DNA from: an uncultured Oscillospiraceae bacterium
GTDB lineage: Bacteria > Bacillota > Clostridia > Oscillospirales > Ruminococcaceae
NCBI GenBank assembly: GCA_934481355.1
Contig: CAKSPH010000010.1
Span: 10,229-74,228, forward strand
Reading direction: 5' to 3'
Length of the DNA: 64,000 bases
The notes beneath the pieces were generated by a model. It was not told the DNA's origin. It saw only the letters and a program-made list of their open reading frames with translations, and did not search any database. Positions 41,008-50,814 of this stretch are shown here, in pieces. The position numbers and the translations under genes were made by a program. How positions within the stretch are numbered: the stretch's first letter is position 1; each line of letters opens with the position of its first letter.

Positions 41008-41150
41008 TGCCTCTAAAAACCTTGTTTGAGTTACGCACCGCCTGCTTCGTCAAACCTCCTCGTAATGCATACAGCCTTACGGGGATGCTTTCATCGCATT
41101 CGGCGCACTCTACCCGTTTTCCCTTTTCAAACCTGTTTTTAGAGGTGACC
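41008..41150. repeat. Dispersed repeat with inverted ends (MITE-like)
   Basis: Ends TGCCTCTAAAAACC and GTTTTTAGAGGTGACC are inverted, with ACCATAA flanking both sides. The inside matches the complement of 3058-3125 plus 34 extra bp. Related end sequences occur at 78-92, 175-189 and 52641-52655. An open frame on the minus strand (40958-41152) runs through it and is probably not a gene. Confidence 0.6.
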
Positions 41151-41296
41151 ATAAATCTGATTTCTCACACGGAAACTCCGTGAAACTACACCGCAGCGTG
41201 CAAATATCAAAATAGCCTAAGATTTTTCAAATTCCCGCAGGTTTTTATAAAGAATGGCGAAAATTCACGTTAAGTCTGATTTACACTGGTTTATCC

Positions 41297-41325
41297 TTGA
41301 AATATCCTGAAAAAAAGTGTATAAT
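41297..41325 (+). promoter_or_regulatory. Promoter of rodA
   Basis: TTGAAA (41297-41302), 17-bp spacer, TATAAT (41320-41325). Confidence 0.7.
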
Positions 41326-41385
41326 AAAAATGTATAGATACAAACACCCTTACTATGCTTAAAATTTCACATTCGGGTATAATTG

Positions 41386-42525
41386 ATGAAAATTGTTCTG
41401 AAATGGCTCGGTAATTATTTCCGGCACATAGATTGGATACTTCTGCTGATATGCCTCGGCATTTCGGCGTTTGACATATTTCTTCTGAACACGCTCCATA
41501 ACCTCGGCTATGTAAAGCAGGACGACATCGAAACTCAGGTCGTCGCCTGCGCGCTTGGCATCGGGGCGGCGCTGATAATCGGAATGATAGACTACAAGCG
41601 GCTGTCCAGATACTGGTACGTCTACGGACCGCTTGCCGTGATACTCCAGCTTCTGCTGTGGACACCGCTGGGAGTGACCCGCGCTGGCGACCTTGCATGG
41701 CTGAATCTCGGCGTAATCACGATACAGCCCTCTGAAATATTGAAGCTCGCGTTCATACTTTCGCTCGCATGGCACATCGCAAAGCTTGGCGGTAAGATGA
41801 ACTCGCTGCCGCATTTCGCGCTTCTGTGCGTACACTTCCTTATTCCGTTCGGGATAATCATGATACAGGGCGACGCTGGCTCCGCGCTGGTGTTCCTGTT
41901 CATATTCATCTGTATGATGTTCGCCGGCGGAATGTCGTGGAAATATATACTTGCCGGGCTGATCTCAGTGCCGGTCATCGCCTACGTTGCATGGAACTTC
42001 GTCATGGGCGAGCACCACCGCGAGAGATTCCGGCTGATATGGGACGAGGAGCTTCAGGAGGCCGAACGGCTGGGCTCCTACCTCCAGCAGTACAACGCTA
42101 AGGTGGCTATGGGCTCCGGGCAGCTCACCGGGCTCGGAACTAAAGCAGATACCTACACCTATGTACCGGAGGGCTACAATGACTTTATCTTCGCGTACCT
42201 CGGCATGGTGTTCGGATTCATCGGCTGCATGGCGGTGGTCATCGCGCTGACTATCCTCTGCCTTAAGCTTCTGTCGGACGCCTCGGCGGCGATAGACCCG
42301 CTCGGAAAGCTGATTTGCGTGGGAGTTTTCGCAATGCTGACGTTCCACTGCATCATAAACATCGCAATGGTCCTCGGAGCAGGACCGGTGGTGGGCATAC
42401 CGCTGCCGTTCATGAGCGCGGGAGGGACCTCGCTTGTAATGTGCTACGCGGCGATAGGTCCTGTTCTCTCGGTAGTTTCCCACCGGGAAAAGAAAAAGCA
42501 TATGTTCTATGAAGAAAAGGAATGA
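41386..42525 (+). CDS. rodA: Peptidoglycan glycosyltransferase RodA/FtsW (SEDS)
   Basis: 379 residues, ~10 membrane helices. SEDS landmarks are GVTRAGDLAWLNLG near residue 100, QPSEILKLAFIL, and the C-terminal GAGPVVGIPLPFMSAGGTSL with the conserved Pro-Phe-x-Ser-x-Gly-Gly. It polymerises glycan strands with a class B PBP; RodA-like features suggest wall elongation. ATG 41386 is preferred over the TTG before it. Ribosome site is weak. Galactokinase follows 54 bp later, possibly in the same transcript. Confidence 0.88.
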   Translation: MKIVLKWLGNYFRHIDWILLLICLGISAFDIFLLNTLHNLGYVKQDDIETQVVACALGIGAALIIGMIDYKRLSRYWYVYGPLAVILQLLLWTPLGVTRAGDLAWLNLGVITIQPSEILKLAFILSLAWHIAKLGGKMNSLPHFALLCVHFLIPFGIIMIQGDAGSALVFLFIFICMMFAGGMSWKYILAGLISVPVIAYVAWNFVMGEHHRERFRLIWDEELQEAERLGSYLQQYNAKVAMGSGQLTGLGTKADTYTYVPEGYNDFIFAYLGMVFGFIGCMAVVIALTILCLKLLSDASAAIDPLGKLICVGVFAMLTFHCIINIAMVLGAGPVVGIPLPFMSAGGTSLVMCYAAIGPVLSVVSHREKKKHMFYEEKE

Positions 42526-42579
42526 ACGGCGCTGAGCTTTCAGCGCAGGACATACAAAACCAACGAAAGGTAAGAGCAA

Positions 42580-43833
42580 ATGAAACCTGTAATTTCGACC
42601 ATCAAGGATATCTACCCCGCCTCCCAGTCTGAGGCGCAGAAGCAGCGCTACAAGAACGCCGTTGCGGCTTTCGCCGACTACTTCGGCTCCATCGGAGAGC
42701 ATCGTTTCTTCTCCGCACCGGGCAGAACCGAGATCTGCGGAAACCACACCGACCACAACCACGGAAAGGTTTTCGCAGCCAGCGTGAACCTCGATGTCAT
42801 CGCGGTAGTTGAGCAGACGGACGACAACAAGATCGTCATAAAGTCCGAGGGCTTCCCCGAGGACAGCATAGATCTCTCTGACCTTGAGGCAGTTCCCGGG
42901 GAAAAGAACACCTCCGCTTCGCTGATACGCGGCGTTGCCGCCGGTTTTGAGAAGCACGGCTATCACATCGGCGGATTCCGCGCGTACACCACCTCTGACG
43001 TAATGAAGGGCAGCGGACTTTCCTCCTCTGCGGCGTTCGAGGTCCTGGTCGGAACTATCCTCTCACACCTCTACAACGGCGGTCAGGTGAGCGCCGTGAA
43101 GATCGCGCAGATATCACAGTACGCCGAGAACGTGTTCTTCGGCAAGCCCTCCGGACTGATGGATCAGATGGCTTCCTCCGTCGGAGGCTTCATCGCCATC
43201 GACTTCAAGGACACCGAAAGCCCGATAATCGAGAGCGTTCCCGCTGATTTCGAGAAGTTCGGCCATGCACTGTGCATAGTTGACGCAAAGGGCGACCACG
43301 CAGACCTCACGGACGAGTACGCTGCCATCCCGAACGAGATGAAGAGCGTTGCGGGCTACTTTACCTGCGAAACTCTCCGTCAGCTCTCCAAGGACGACAT
43401 CATGCTGAATATCCGTGTGCTGCGCGAAAAATTCGGCGACAGGGCGGTGCTCCGCTCCATTCATTTCTTTGACGAGAACGAGCGCGTTGACAAGCTGGTT
43501 CATGCGCTCAAGGCAGGCAATTTTGAGGATTTCCTCTCCAACGTGAAGGAATCCGGCGACAGCTCCTTCAAGTACCTCCAGAACATCTACGCGAACTCCG
43601 ATATAAAGCACCAGTGCCTTTCCATCGCGCTGAACGTTGCGGAATATTCCCTGCACCGCAAGGGCGCCTGCCGCGTTCACGGCGGCGGATTCGCCGGAAC
43701 TATCCAGGCGTTCGTTCCGCTGGAAATGCTCCAGCAGTTCAAGATGAACATTGAGCGCACATTCGGGAACGGCTCCTGCCACGTCCTCAGCGTCAGACCC
43801 ATCGGCGGCACCGAAGTTTCCGCCGAGGAATAA
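42580..43833 (+). CDS. galK: Galactokinase
   Basis: 417 residues, GHMP kinase fold. The galactose signature GRTEICGNHTDHNHGKV (~48-64), the ATP loop KGSGLSSSAAFEVLVG (~143) and the C-terminal RVHGGGFAGTIQAFVP are all present. It phosphorylates galactose at C1 for the Leloir pathway; galT and galE are not in the window. Ribosome site GAAAGGTAAGAGCAA. Confidence 0.93.
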   Translation: MKPVISTIKDIYPASQSEAQKQRYKNAVAAFADYFGSIGEHRFFSAPGRTEICGNHTDHNHGKVFAASVNLDVIAVVEQTDDNKIVIKSEGFPEDSIDLSDLEAVPGEKNTSASLIRGVAAGFEKHGYHIGGFRAYTTSDVMKGSGLSSSAAFEVLVGTILSHLYNGGQVSAVKIAQISQYAENVFFGKPSGLMDQMASSVGGFIAIDFKDTESPIIESVPADFEKFGHALCIVDAKGDHADLTDEYAAIPNEMKSVAGYFTCETLRQLSKDDIMLNIRVLREKFGDRAVLRSIHFFDENERVDKLVHALKAGNFEDFLSNVKESGDSSFKYLQNIYANSDIKHQCLSIALNVAEYSLHRKGACRVHGGGFAGTIQAFVPLEMLQQFKMNIERTFGNGSCHVLSVRPIGGTEVSAEE

Positions 43834-43839
43834 GCGAAA

Positions 43840-43865
43840 GGGCGGAGCCCTGCGGTTCCGCCCCA
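43840..43865. terminator. Hairpin between galK and hflX
   Basis: GGGCGGAGCC...GGTTCCGCCC stem between convergent genes, with only a weak T-run. Confidence 0.5.
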
Positions 43866-43872
43866 TATGCTT

Positions 43873-45132
43873 TTACCTGATTTCGTACTCCGTCATCATC
43901 TTCACCAGAAGCTGATCCACCAGTGCGTCAACGAGTATTCCGTTCTCGGCGTACTCCTCGCTGAATACCTTTCCGTTCTCGCGGAGCTTCGCGGTCAGCC
44001 CCGCCTTGTCGTAGGGCAGGAGGAGCTTCATGCGCTTCGCAGTTTCAGGGAGGTTCGCGGCGATGACGTGCAGCAGACGGTCTATCCCCTGATTTTTCTT
44101 CGCGCTTATCTTCACGGTGGAGTCGTCCTCCGGGATAGTCTCCGTGAGCAGGTCGCACTTGTTGAGCACCGTCACCACAGGGATCTCTGCCGCGCCGAGG
44201 TCTGCGAGGGTCTTGAGCGTTACCTCAGCCTTTTCTGAGGCCTCCGGGTCGGAAGCGTCGCATACATGAATTATGATGTCAGCGCCTGCGGCTTCCTCCA
44301 GCGTGGACTTGAACGCCTCCACAAGATGGTGCGGCAGCCTGCGGATAAGTCCTACGGTGTCCACCAGGAGCAGGCTGCGCCCGTCCGGGAGCCCGATGGC
44401 TCTCGCGGTGGGGTCGAGGGTGGCGAACAGCTTGTCCTCGGCGAGCACCCCGGCGCCGGTCAGCAGGTTCAGCAGCGTGGATTTTCCCGCGTTGGTGTAG
44501 CCCACGATCGCGCCCACCTGCACGCTGTCCTTGCGGCGGCGCTCACGGGTGTAGCCGCGGCGCTCCTCCAGCTCCCTGAGCTCCGCCGAGAGCTTGTCGA
44601 TACGCCTGCGGATATGCCGGCGGTCGGTTTCAAGCTGGGTCTCGCCGGGACCTCTGGTGCCTATTCCGCCGCCGAGCCTCGACAGCGAAGCGCCTATTCC
44701 CATGAGCCTTGGCAGGCGGTATCTGAGCTGTGCAAGCTCAACTTGCAGCTTTCCCTCGCGGGAAACGGCGCGCCCGGCGAAAATATCGAGAATAAGCATC
44801 GTGCGGTCTATTACGCGCACGTCCGTTTCATCCTCGACATTGCGTATCTGGGAGGCTGTCAGTTCGCAGTCGAATATCAGCAGCTCCGCCCCGAGGGAGC
44901 CGCAGAGCTCCTTTACCTCGGCGAGTTTTCCCTCGCCGATGACGGTGGCGGCTTCGCAGGCTTCGCGCTTCTGTATCACCCGCGCGAGCTCCTCGGCTCC
45001 GGCGGTCTGCGCCAGCTCCGAAAGCTCGTCCATGGAGCTCTCTGCGTCGTATTCTCCGGTGTCAGCACCGATGAGTATTGCCCGCGTGAGGTGCTTTTCC
45101 CCGACGGTTGGCGCGAGTTCTTTTCTTTCCAT
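43873..45132 (-). CDS. hflX: Ribosome-associated GTPase HflX
   Basis: 419 residues. N-terminal HflX domain with the GGGIGTRGPGETQLETDRR motif, then a coiled coil and a G domain with GYTNAGKST (G1), DTVGLIRRLPHHLVEAF (G3) and NKCD (G4). HflX splits stalled or heat-damaged 70S ribosomes. Short C-terminal domain present. It reads from its own consensus promoter. Confidence 0.93.
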   Translation of the reverse strand: MERKELAPTVGEKHLTRAILIGADTGEYDAESSMDELSELAQTAGAEELARVIQKREACEAATVIGEGKLAEVKELCGSLGAELLIFDCELTASQIRNVEDETDVRVIDRTMLILDIFAGRAVSREGKLQVELAQLRYRLPRLMGIGASLSRLGGGIGTRGPGETQLETDRRHIRRRIDKLSAELRELEERRGYTRERRRKDSVQVGAIVGYTNAGKSTLLNLLTGAGVLAEDKLFATLDPTARAIGLPDGRSLLLVDTVGLIRRLPHHLVEAFKSTLEEAAGADIIIHVCDASDPEASEKAEVTLKTLADLGAAEIPVVTVLNKCDLLTETIPEDDSTVKISAKKNQGIDRLLHVIAANLPETAKRMKLLLPYDKAGLTAKLRENGKVFSEEYAENGILVDALVDQLLVKMMTEYEIR

Positions 45133-45224
45133 AATTACTCCTTCTCATGTTACTCCGGTAACGGCGGGGTAAGTTTCCTGTCGCCGCGTGAGTGCGGGAC
45201 ATAAGTAATTACACACATAACGTA

Positions 45225-45253
45225 ATTATAACAGCAAACCCCTGATATGTCAA
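45225..45253 (-). promoter_or_regulatory. Promoter of hflX
   Basis: Minus strand TTGACA (45253-45248), 17-bp spacer, TATAAT (45230-45225). Confidence 0.8.
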
Positions 45254-45262
45254 GAGAAATTT

Positions 45263-45290
45263 TCCGGCGGATTCCGCCGCCGGTATTTTT
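45263..45290 (+). terminator. Attenuator-like hairpin before nadB
   Basis: CCGGCGG/CCGCCGG stem followed by TATTTTTTT. It lies ~65 bp before nadB and may regulate it by premature termination. No clear promoter was recognised upstream on the plus strand. Confidence 0.5.
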
Positions 45291-45354
45291 TTCAATATTC
45301 AACATTCAACAACAAAACACCGGGCGAAAGTCCGTTAAAGAAAGGCTGATAACT

Positions 45355-46848
45355 TTGAAATTCCAAAGGTATGACGTGATCATTGTCGGAACAGGTATTT
45401 CCGGTATCTACACCGCGCTGAATCTCTCGCCGGAGCTGAAGATACTCATGCTCAGCAAGCGGGAGCTCACGCTGTGCAACTCCGCGCTGGCTCAGGGCGG
45501 CGTTGCGGCGGTAATGGACAAGGAAAACGACAGCTATGAGCTCCACATAAAGGATACGCTCATCGCGGGTCACTACAAGAACAACCTCGACAACGTGAAG
45601 ATTCTCGTTGAACAGGGTCCGACTGACGTAATGCGCCTCAAGGACAAGTACGGCGTTGAGTTCGACATGAAGCAGGACGGCAGCATCGAGCTCACCCGCG
45701 AGGGCGGGCACTCCCGCCGCCGTATCGCCCACCACAAGGATACCACCGGCTTCGAGATCGAGACAAACCTTATAAAGCAGGTTCAGGATCTGAAAAACGT
45801 CACCGTTGTCAACTGGTCAGTGCTCTGCCGGCTTGAAAGGCAGGACGGTATGTTCTTCGCAGACGTCCTCGCCCACAACGACGAGCCGGGAAAGCAGGAG
45901 CACCAGTATTACTGCGCTGACGCGGTAGTCCTCGCGACCGGAGGCATCGGCAGGGTGTACGACTATACCACGAACTCCGCCATCGCCACCGGCGACGGAA
46001 TACAGCTCGCCTACAACCTCGGTGCTGAGATAAAGAACCTCAGCTACGTTCAGTTCCACCCCACCGCTTTCGCGGACAGAAAGAACCGCGAGTGCTTCCT
46101 GGTTTCAGAGGCCGTGCGAGGCGAGGGCGCGTACCTCCTGAACTGCCGCAAGGAACGCTTCATGCAGAAATACGAGCCGGAGCGCAAGGAGCTTGCTCCC
46201 CGGGACGTGGTTTCCGAGTGCATGATGAAGGAGCAGGCGGAGACCGGCTCCGACGAGTTCTGGCTGGATATCTCCTACAAGGATCCGGAGTTTGTAAAGG
46301 GACACTTCCCGATGATTTACGGCAAGGTGCTTGAAAAGGGCTACGACATGACAAAGGAGCCGTTCCCGGTTTACCCCTGCCAGCATTACCTCATGGGCGG
46401 CATCAACGTTGACGGCAAGGGCGCCACAAACATTCCCGGGCTGTATGCCGCAGGCGAATGCTCCCACACCGGCGTTCACGGAAAGAACCGCCTTGCCAGC
46501 AACTCTCTGCTGGAGGCGCTGGTGTTCTCCCGCCTTATCGCCGAGGACATCACCAGGAACAGCCGTAAGGACGACCGGGATACCGTCGAGTACCCGATGA
46601 CCTCCCCGGAGGGCAAGCCCCTCCCGCACGGAATCCGTACAGAAATACGCCACATCATGCAGAAGGCGTACTTCATCAAGCCGAATTACGAGGAGGCTGA
46701 AAAGGGTCTTGCGCGCATAAAGGAGCTGAAGGATCAGGTCTACAACGGCGGCTACGAGATAACAGCGGATTTCGTTGAGACAAAGTCCCTTGTAACAGTT
46801 GCATACATTATACTTTCTGAGGTGCTTGAAAGGAGAGGCGAGGAATGA
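45355..46848 (+). CDS. nadB: L-aspartate oxidase
   Basis: 497 residues from TTG 45355 behind AAAGAAAGGCTGATAAC; the frame continues upstream without a start signal. FAD-binding VGTGISGIYTALN, the ALAQGGVAAV motif, HSRRRIAHHKDTTG, and the active-site block MGGINVDGKGATNIPGLYAAGE are all typical. It oxidises aspartate to iminoaspartate, the first NAD step. nadA is not adjacent. Overlaps nadC by 4 bases. Confidence 0.93.
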   Translation: MKFQRYDVIIVGTGISGIYTALNLSPELKILMLSKRELTLCNSALAQGGVAAVMDKENDSYELHIKDTLIAGHYKNNLDNVKILVEQGPTDVMRLKDKYGVEFDMKQDGSIELTREGGHSRRRIAHHKDTTGFEIETNLIKQVQDLKNVTVVNWSVLCRLERQDGMFFADVLAHNDEPGKQEHQYYCADAVVLATGGIGRVYDYTTNSAIATGDGIQLAYNLGAEIKNLSYVQFHPTAFADRKNRECFLVSEAVRGEGAYLLNCRKERFMQKYEPERKELAPRDVVSECMMKEQAETGSDEFWLDISYKDPEFVKGHFPMIYGKVLEKGYDMTKEPFPVYPCQHYLMGGINVDGKGATNIPGLYAAGECSHTGVHGKNRLASNSLLEALVFSRLIAEDITRNSRKDDRDTVEYPMTSPEGKPLPHGIRTEIRHIMQKAYFIKPNYEEAEKGLARIKELKDQVYNGGYEITADFVETKSLVTVAYIILSEVLERRGEE

Positions 46849-47684
46849 TACTGCTTCCGTTTTACGTTGACGACATAATCAAGACTGCCCTGACAGAGGA
46901 CATAAACTACATAGACAGCACGGCCGACCTGCTTATCCCGGAGGACAGCGTTTCCTCCGCGTACTTCATGTCCAAGGCGGACGGCGTTCTGTGCGGTCTG
47001 GAGGTAGCGCTCCGGGTGTTCACGATTCTTGACCCCGACATGAAGACAGAGTGCCATTTCAAGGACGGCGACAAGGTGAAATACGGCGACATCATCGCGG
47101 ATTTCACCGGACGCACCCGCCTCATGCTGAAAGCGGAGCGCACCGCGCTGAACCTGCTCCAGCACATGAGCGGTATTTCCAGCTATACCAACAAGTGCGT
47201 CGAGCTGGTCAAGGGGACTAATGCAAGCATCGCTGACACCCGAAAGACCCTCCCTGGTCTGAGACCGCTCCAGAAGTACGCTGTAACGGTCGGCGGAGGC
47301 CGCAACCACCGCTACAACCTGACTGACGCGGCAATGCTCAAGGACAACCACATTGACGCTTACGGCGGTATCACTCCTGCGGTGAACGCTCTCCGCCAGA
47401 AAGCGGGACATATGCTCCAGATAGAGGTCGAAACAAGGAATCTTGACGAGGTACAGGAGGCCGTCGACTGCGGAGTCAACGTCATCATGCTGGACAACAT
47501 GGACCGCCCCACGATGGCTCAGGCTGTGAAGATGGTCAACGGACGCGCAAAGCTTGAAGCAAGCGGAAACGTCACCATGGAAAATATCCGCGAGGTCGCA
47601 GAGACCGGCGTTGATATCATTTCGCTCGGCGCGCTGACCCACAGCGTAAAGGCGTTTGATATCTCCATGAAGTGGAAGAAGTAA
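46845..47684 (+). CDS. nadC: Nicotinate-nucleotide pyrophosphorylase (quinolinate PRTase)
   Basis: 279 residues. Substrate-binding TRKTLPGLRPLQKYAV, AERTALNLLQHMSGI, DNHIDAYGG and the late EASGNVTMENI are signature segments. It turns quinolinate and PRPP into nicotinate mononucleotide. Coupled to nadB by the ATGA overlap. Confidence 0.95.
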   Translation: MILLPFYVDDIIKTALTEDINYIDSTADLLIPEDSVSSAYFMSKADGVLCGLEVALRVFTILDPDMKTECHFKDGDKVKYGDIIADFTGRTRLMLKAERTALNLLQHMSGISSYTNKCVELVKGTNASIADTRKTLPGLRPLQKYAVTVGGGRNHRYNLTDAAMLKDNHIDAYGGITPAVNALRQKAGHMLQIEVETRNLDEVQEAVDCGVNVIMLDNMDRPTMAQAVKMVNGRAKLEASGNVTMENIREVAETGVDIISLGALTHSVKAFDISMKWKK

Positions 47685-47834
47685 TGCCATAAAACGGCAC
47701 TGTAAAATAAGGATACAACATCAGCCGGAATTTGCCGGCATACGCTGATGGATTATGAGAATGTGGAGAGCGAAACAAAGCAATAGATATATGTCAACAC
47801 AAAGGCTCAGTAAGTTTTAAGCAGTAAAAACCAT
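47685..47834. other. Intergenic with fragment of an HTH gene
   Basis: About 31 bp (47730-47760) match 56624-56654 with one mismatch and encode GICRHTLMDYEN, the recognition-helix end of the XRE-like protein at 56.5 kb. The rest shows no gene. Confidence 0.55.
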
Positions 47835-47880
47835 GTGGGTGGAAACCAATAGATTTCCACCCACACTTGTTTTCTTTTGT
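47835..47880 (+). terminator. Terminator after nadBC
   Basis: A perfect 11-bp stem (GTGGGTGGAAA / TTTCCACCCAC) with an 8-nt loop, followed by ACTTGTTTTCTTTT. Confidence 0.85.
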
Positions 47881-47916
47881 AACGCCGGATCGTTCCGGCA
47901 GTCCCCGAGATATGAT

Positions 47917-49260
47917 TTACTCCCTGTTTTTCAGGACCTCGGCAGGCGTGATCTTACCGAGCTTTCTGACAAGAATAGCGGTTATAACATAGTAAACAGC
48001 CATTGTTCCGGCAAAGATTATCGGATAAATATACAGCGGGAATTCAAGGTTTATTCCGCTTGTTACATTCGGGATAAACAGCGGAAACACCTTATCTATG
48101 ATAAGCTTTGAAATCGGAATTTCTATGATCGCGCCTATTGCTATAAGCAGCGCATTTCCGTTGAGATAGAGCCTCTTTACGTCCCTTGTCCTGTAGCCGA
48201 ACACCTTGACGAGTGAAATTCCGAACGAGGCGCGCTCTACCATAACGTTCAGCATAAGGAACATCACAGCAAAGAAAATTATTATCGCTATCACGATCAG
48301 CATAACGATCATCGACATCATAAGCTCCGTGAAAACAGCCGCGGAACGTTCGATATCAGTCTTTGTGGTCGTACCGTAAAGTCTGCCCTCGTCTATATCA
48401 AGCGGCTCATCGGAAAGGACGCAGTTGTAATAATCATCGTCCTCGCCAAAAAGCTCCCGCATACTGTCGATATCCATAAACACCATAAGCCCTGCGCTTT
48501 CGTCGCATATATCGGCAACAGTAAAAGCATAGTCCATGGAATTCGCGCTGTCGGTGAGTATGAATTTATCCCCGGTGGTTACTCCGTAGCGTTCAACAAC
48601 TGATTTGCTCGCGGTGATAAGGCTCTTGCCCCTGTGTGTTTCTGCATTGTAATATTTGTTGTCGCTGTCGATTCCCATTACCGTTACGTCCAGATTATAT
48701 CCCAGCTGTTCCTTTGAAAGCGTTTTTGCAAAGCAGGCTTCTCCGCCCTCGGGGACTGTGGATCCAGGGTATTTCAGCGTATACATATATTCATATTTTG
48801 TGTCGCGGATAGTATCTATCCTTACGTTTTCGCAGAGGTAATAGCAGTCAACTCCGAGCATGAGAACAACCAGCGAAAACAGCATACTCAGAAGAACGGT
48901 TATCCCCGTACGCATCTCGCGCAGCATCTGCCTTATCTGGAATCTGCGGATAAAGTTCTTGCTCCTGATCCTTAGGCTGCTGTAACGCGCCGTTTTCTGT
49001 TCGTTGCGGATAAGCGAAAGCGCAGTCTGCGAAAGGCGCTTATTGATGACGAGCGTGTTCACTATCATTGAGATAACAGGCGGCATTACAACGCTGTATA
49101 TTATGAGGTACACAGGATAAACCGGCGCAAATTCAGGGAGCGAGAAATACGCATATGTATCGAGCATCTGGTAATTCAGACCCACCGGTGAAAAGCCGAT
49201 AAGCATACCGATTATTCCGCCTGTGAATGCAACGATGGCCGGCAGGCGTGCGTAATGTGC
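47917..49260 (-). pseudogene. ABC transporter permease, FtsX family, 5'-truncated
   Basis: The frame is open from ~49260 (HYARLPAIVAFTGGIIG) though the first ATG is at 49206 (429 residues). It keeps the second half of a MacB/FtsX-type permease: a membrane helix, an extracytoplasmic domain (~120-270) and three C-terminal helices, ending KLGKITPAEVLKNRE. The N-terminal membrane helix and first extracellular domain are missing. The break coincides with the rhaA scar at 49257. The ATPase partner is not in the window. Confidence 0.75.
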
Positions 49261-49480
49261 AGGAAGCGGTCCTCAATGCGCTGCTCATGCCGCATGAAGC
49301 AATGCGTGAAATGCAGGAATCCGGCGCGATATGACCGGACTTATGGTAAAGCAGGAAGAACCGAAAACCGCACCTTTCGGCGATGTCTGGTCAGGAATAA
49401 TGCAGGATTTTATCCGTATGTGCAGCGACGGCTGGGAGCAGGGCTGGCATGAACGCAACGGCGGCAATCTGAGCAAATAA
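49257..49480 (+). pseudogene. Remnant of L-rhamnose isomerase (rhaA) fused to rhamnulose-1-P aldolase (rhaD)
   Basis: 49257-49390 encodes a rhaA C-terminus (ALLMPHEAMREMQESG, then after a 2-bp shift DMTGLMVKQEE...PFGDVW). 49391-49477 encodes a rhaD N-terminus (IMQDFIRMCSDGWEQGWHE, then RNGGNLS) and stops. Both are short relics joined by deletions, so a rhamnose operon once stood here. Confidence 0.65.
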
Positions 49481-49556
49481 ATCAAATGCAGACCCGGGAA
49501 AAAAATCCTTTGCATAAAAAGAGCAAAAAAGTATAAGTAATTCGCAAATCCGCCCG

Positions 49557-49585
49557 TTGCGATATTGGATAATATATTGTAAAAT
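49557..49585 (+). promoter_or_regulatory. Promoter of the GH5 gene
   Basis: TTGCGA (49557-49562), 17-bp spacer, TAAAAT (49580-49585). Confidence 0.55.
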
Positions 49586-49632
49586 TAAATCAGAAAGAAA
49601 AAAATTTATGCACTATGCACAGGGGGATAATA

Positions 49633-50778
49633 ATGAACAGTATAATTTCCGCGATACTTGCAGTTATCATGACTGTAATGATGTCCGGCTGCGACAGCTC
49701 GAACAATGGAATGCGCGACATTTCTACCATGGATGTCGTACGCGAAATGGGTTATGGGATAAACCTCGGGAACACGCTGGAATCCTGCGGTGACTGGATA
49801 AACGGATTTTCTCCGTCAAGCTACGAAAAAGCATGGGGAAGCCCGATAATAACTTCCGAGGCTATACAGGGCTATGCTGACGCCGGATTCGGCGTACTGC
49901 GTATTCCAGTAGCGTGGTCGAATATGATGGCGGACGATGGTACATACACAATAAATCCCGATTATGCCGATAGGGTACAGGAAGTCGTTGATATGGCGCT
50001 AGGCACTGGAATGTACGTTATAGTCAACATCCACTACGACAACGGCTGGATCAGCAAGTTCCCGGAGAACGTTGACGAAAACATGAAACGCTACACCACT
50101 ATGTGGAAGCAGATAGCCGAACTGTTCAGGGATCGTGGCGACAAGCTGGTGTTTGAATCCCAGAATGAGGCGCTCGGCTGGGAAAGTCTCTGGAACAGGT
50201 ACAGCGGAACAAACGGCGCTGAAAAGCAGTCCTCCTACGACCTTGTGAACAGGGTAAATCAGGCGTTCGTTGATACCGTGAGAGCTACCGGCGGCAACAA
50301 CGCAAAGCGCCACCTGCTGATATCCGGCTACAACACTGATATAGACCTCACCTGCGATAAGCTTTTCAAAATGCCCAGCGACCCGGCCGGACGCCTTGCG
50401 GTGTCCGTTCATTACTACAATCCGTCAACGCTGACAATACTTGAAAAGGACGCTGACTGGGGCAAGGCAAAGACCGACTGGGGCAGCAAATCCGACATTG
50501 CGGAGCTGAACCGCTGTATGGACCTGCTCAAAACGACCTTCATCGACAACGGGATACCCGTCATAGTCGGAGAATATGGCTGCTTCGGAAAGAACAAGAC
50601 GCGCGAAACCAAAGAATCCTATATGCTGGACGTTTCCTCCGCAATGTACGAAATAGGCGCCTGCCCTATCCTCTGGGACACCTCCGGCGATGAGTACGAC
50701 CGCAACAACGCAAGATTCAGAAACCCGGAATTCATCGAAAAGCTTATCGCGCCGTCAAAGGCAGAAAAGGAACAATGA
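49633..50778 (+). CDS. GH5 endoglucanase lipoprotein
   Basis: 381 residues from ATG behind AGGGGGATAATA. Signal peptide with lipobox MMSGC, so the mature protein is lipid-anchored outside the cell. The GH5 fold shows GINLGNTLES near the start, the acid/base Glu in FESQNEALG (~190) and the nucleophile Glu in VGEYGCFG (~320). Likely a cellulase or related beta-glucanase. No dockerin or carbohydrate-binding module. A plant-fibre degrader is implied. Confidence 0.9.
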   Translation: MNSIISAILAVIMTVMMSGCDSSNNGMRDISTMDVVREMGYGINLGNTLESCGDWINGFSPSSYEKAWGSPIITSEAIQGYADAGFGVLRIPVAWSNMMADDGTYTINPDYADRVQEVVDMALGTGMYVIVNIHYDNGWISKFPENVDENMKRYTTMWKQIAELFRDRGDKLVFESQNEALGWESLWNRYSGTNGAEKQSSYDLVNRVNQAFVDTVRATGGNNAKRHLLISGYNTDIDLTCDKLFKMPSDPAGRLAVSVHYYNPSTLTILEKDADWGKAKTDWGSKSDIAELNRCMDLLKTTFIDNGIPVIVGEYGCFGKNKTRETKESYMLDVSSAMYEIGACPILWDTSGDEYDRNNARFRNPEFIEKLIAPSKAEKEQ

Positions 50779-50814
50779 ACGCCGATGGTGTCCAGCGCAT
50801 GGGATTATAGCACG

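Noticed and set aside
45247..45354. N-terminal extension of NadB from 45247
   Set aside because: The added residues contain the attenuator-like hairpin and have no ribosome site; the TTG at 45355 has a good one and gives the normal family start.
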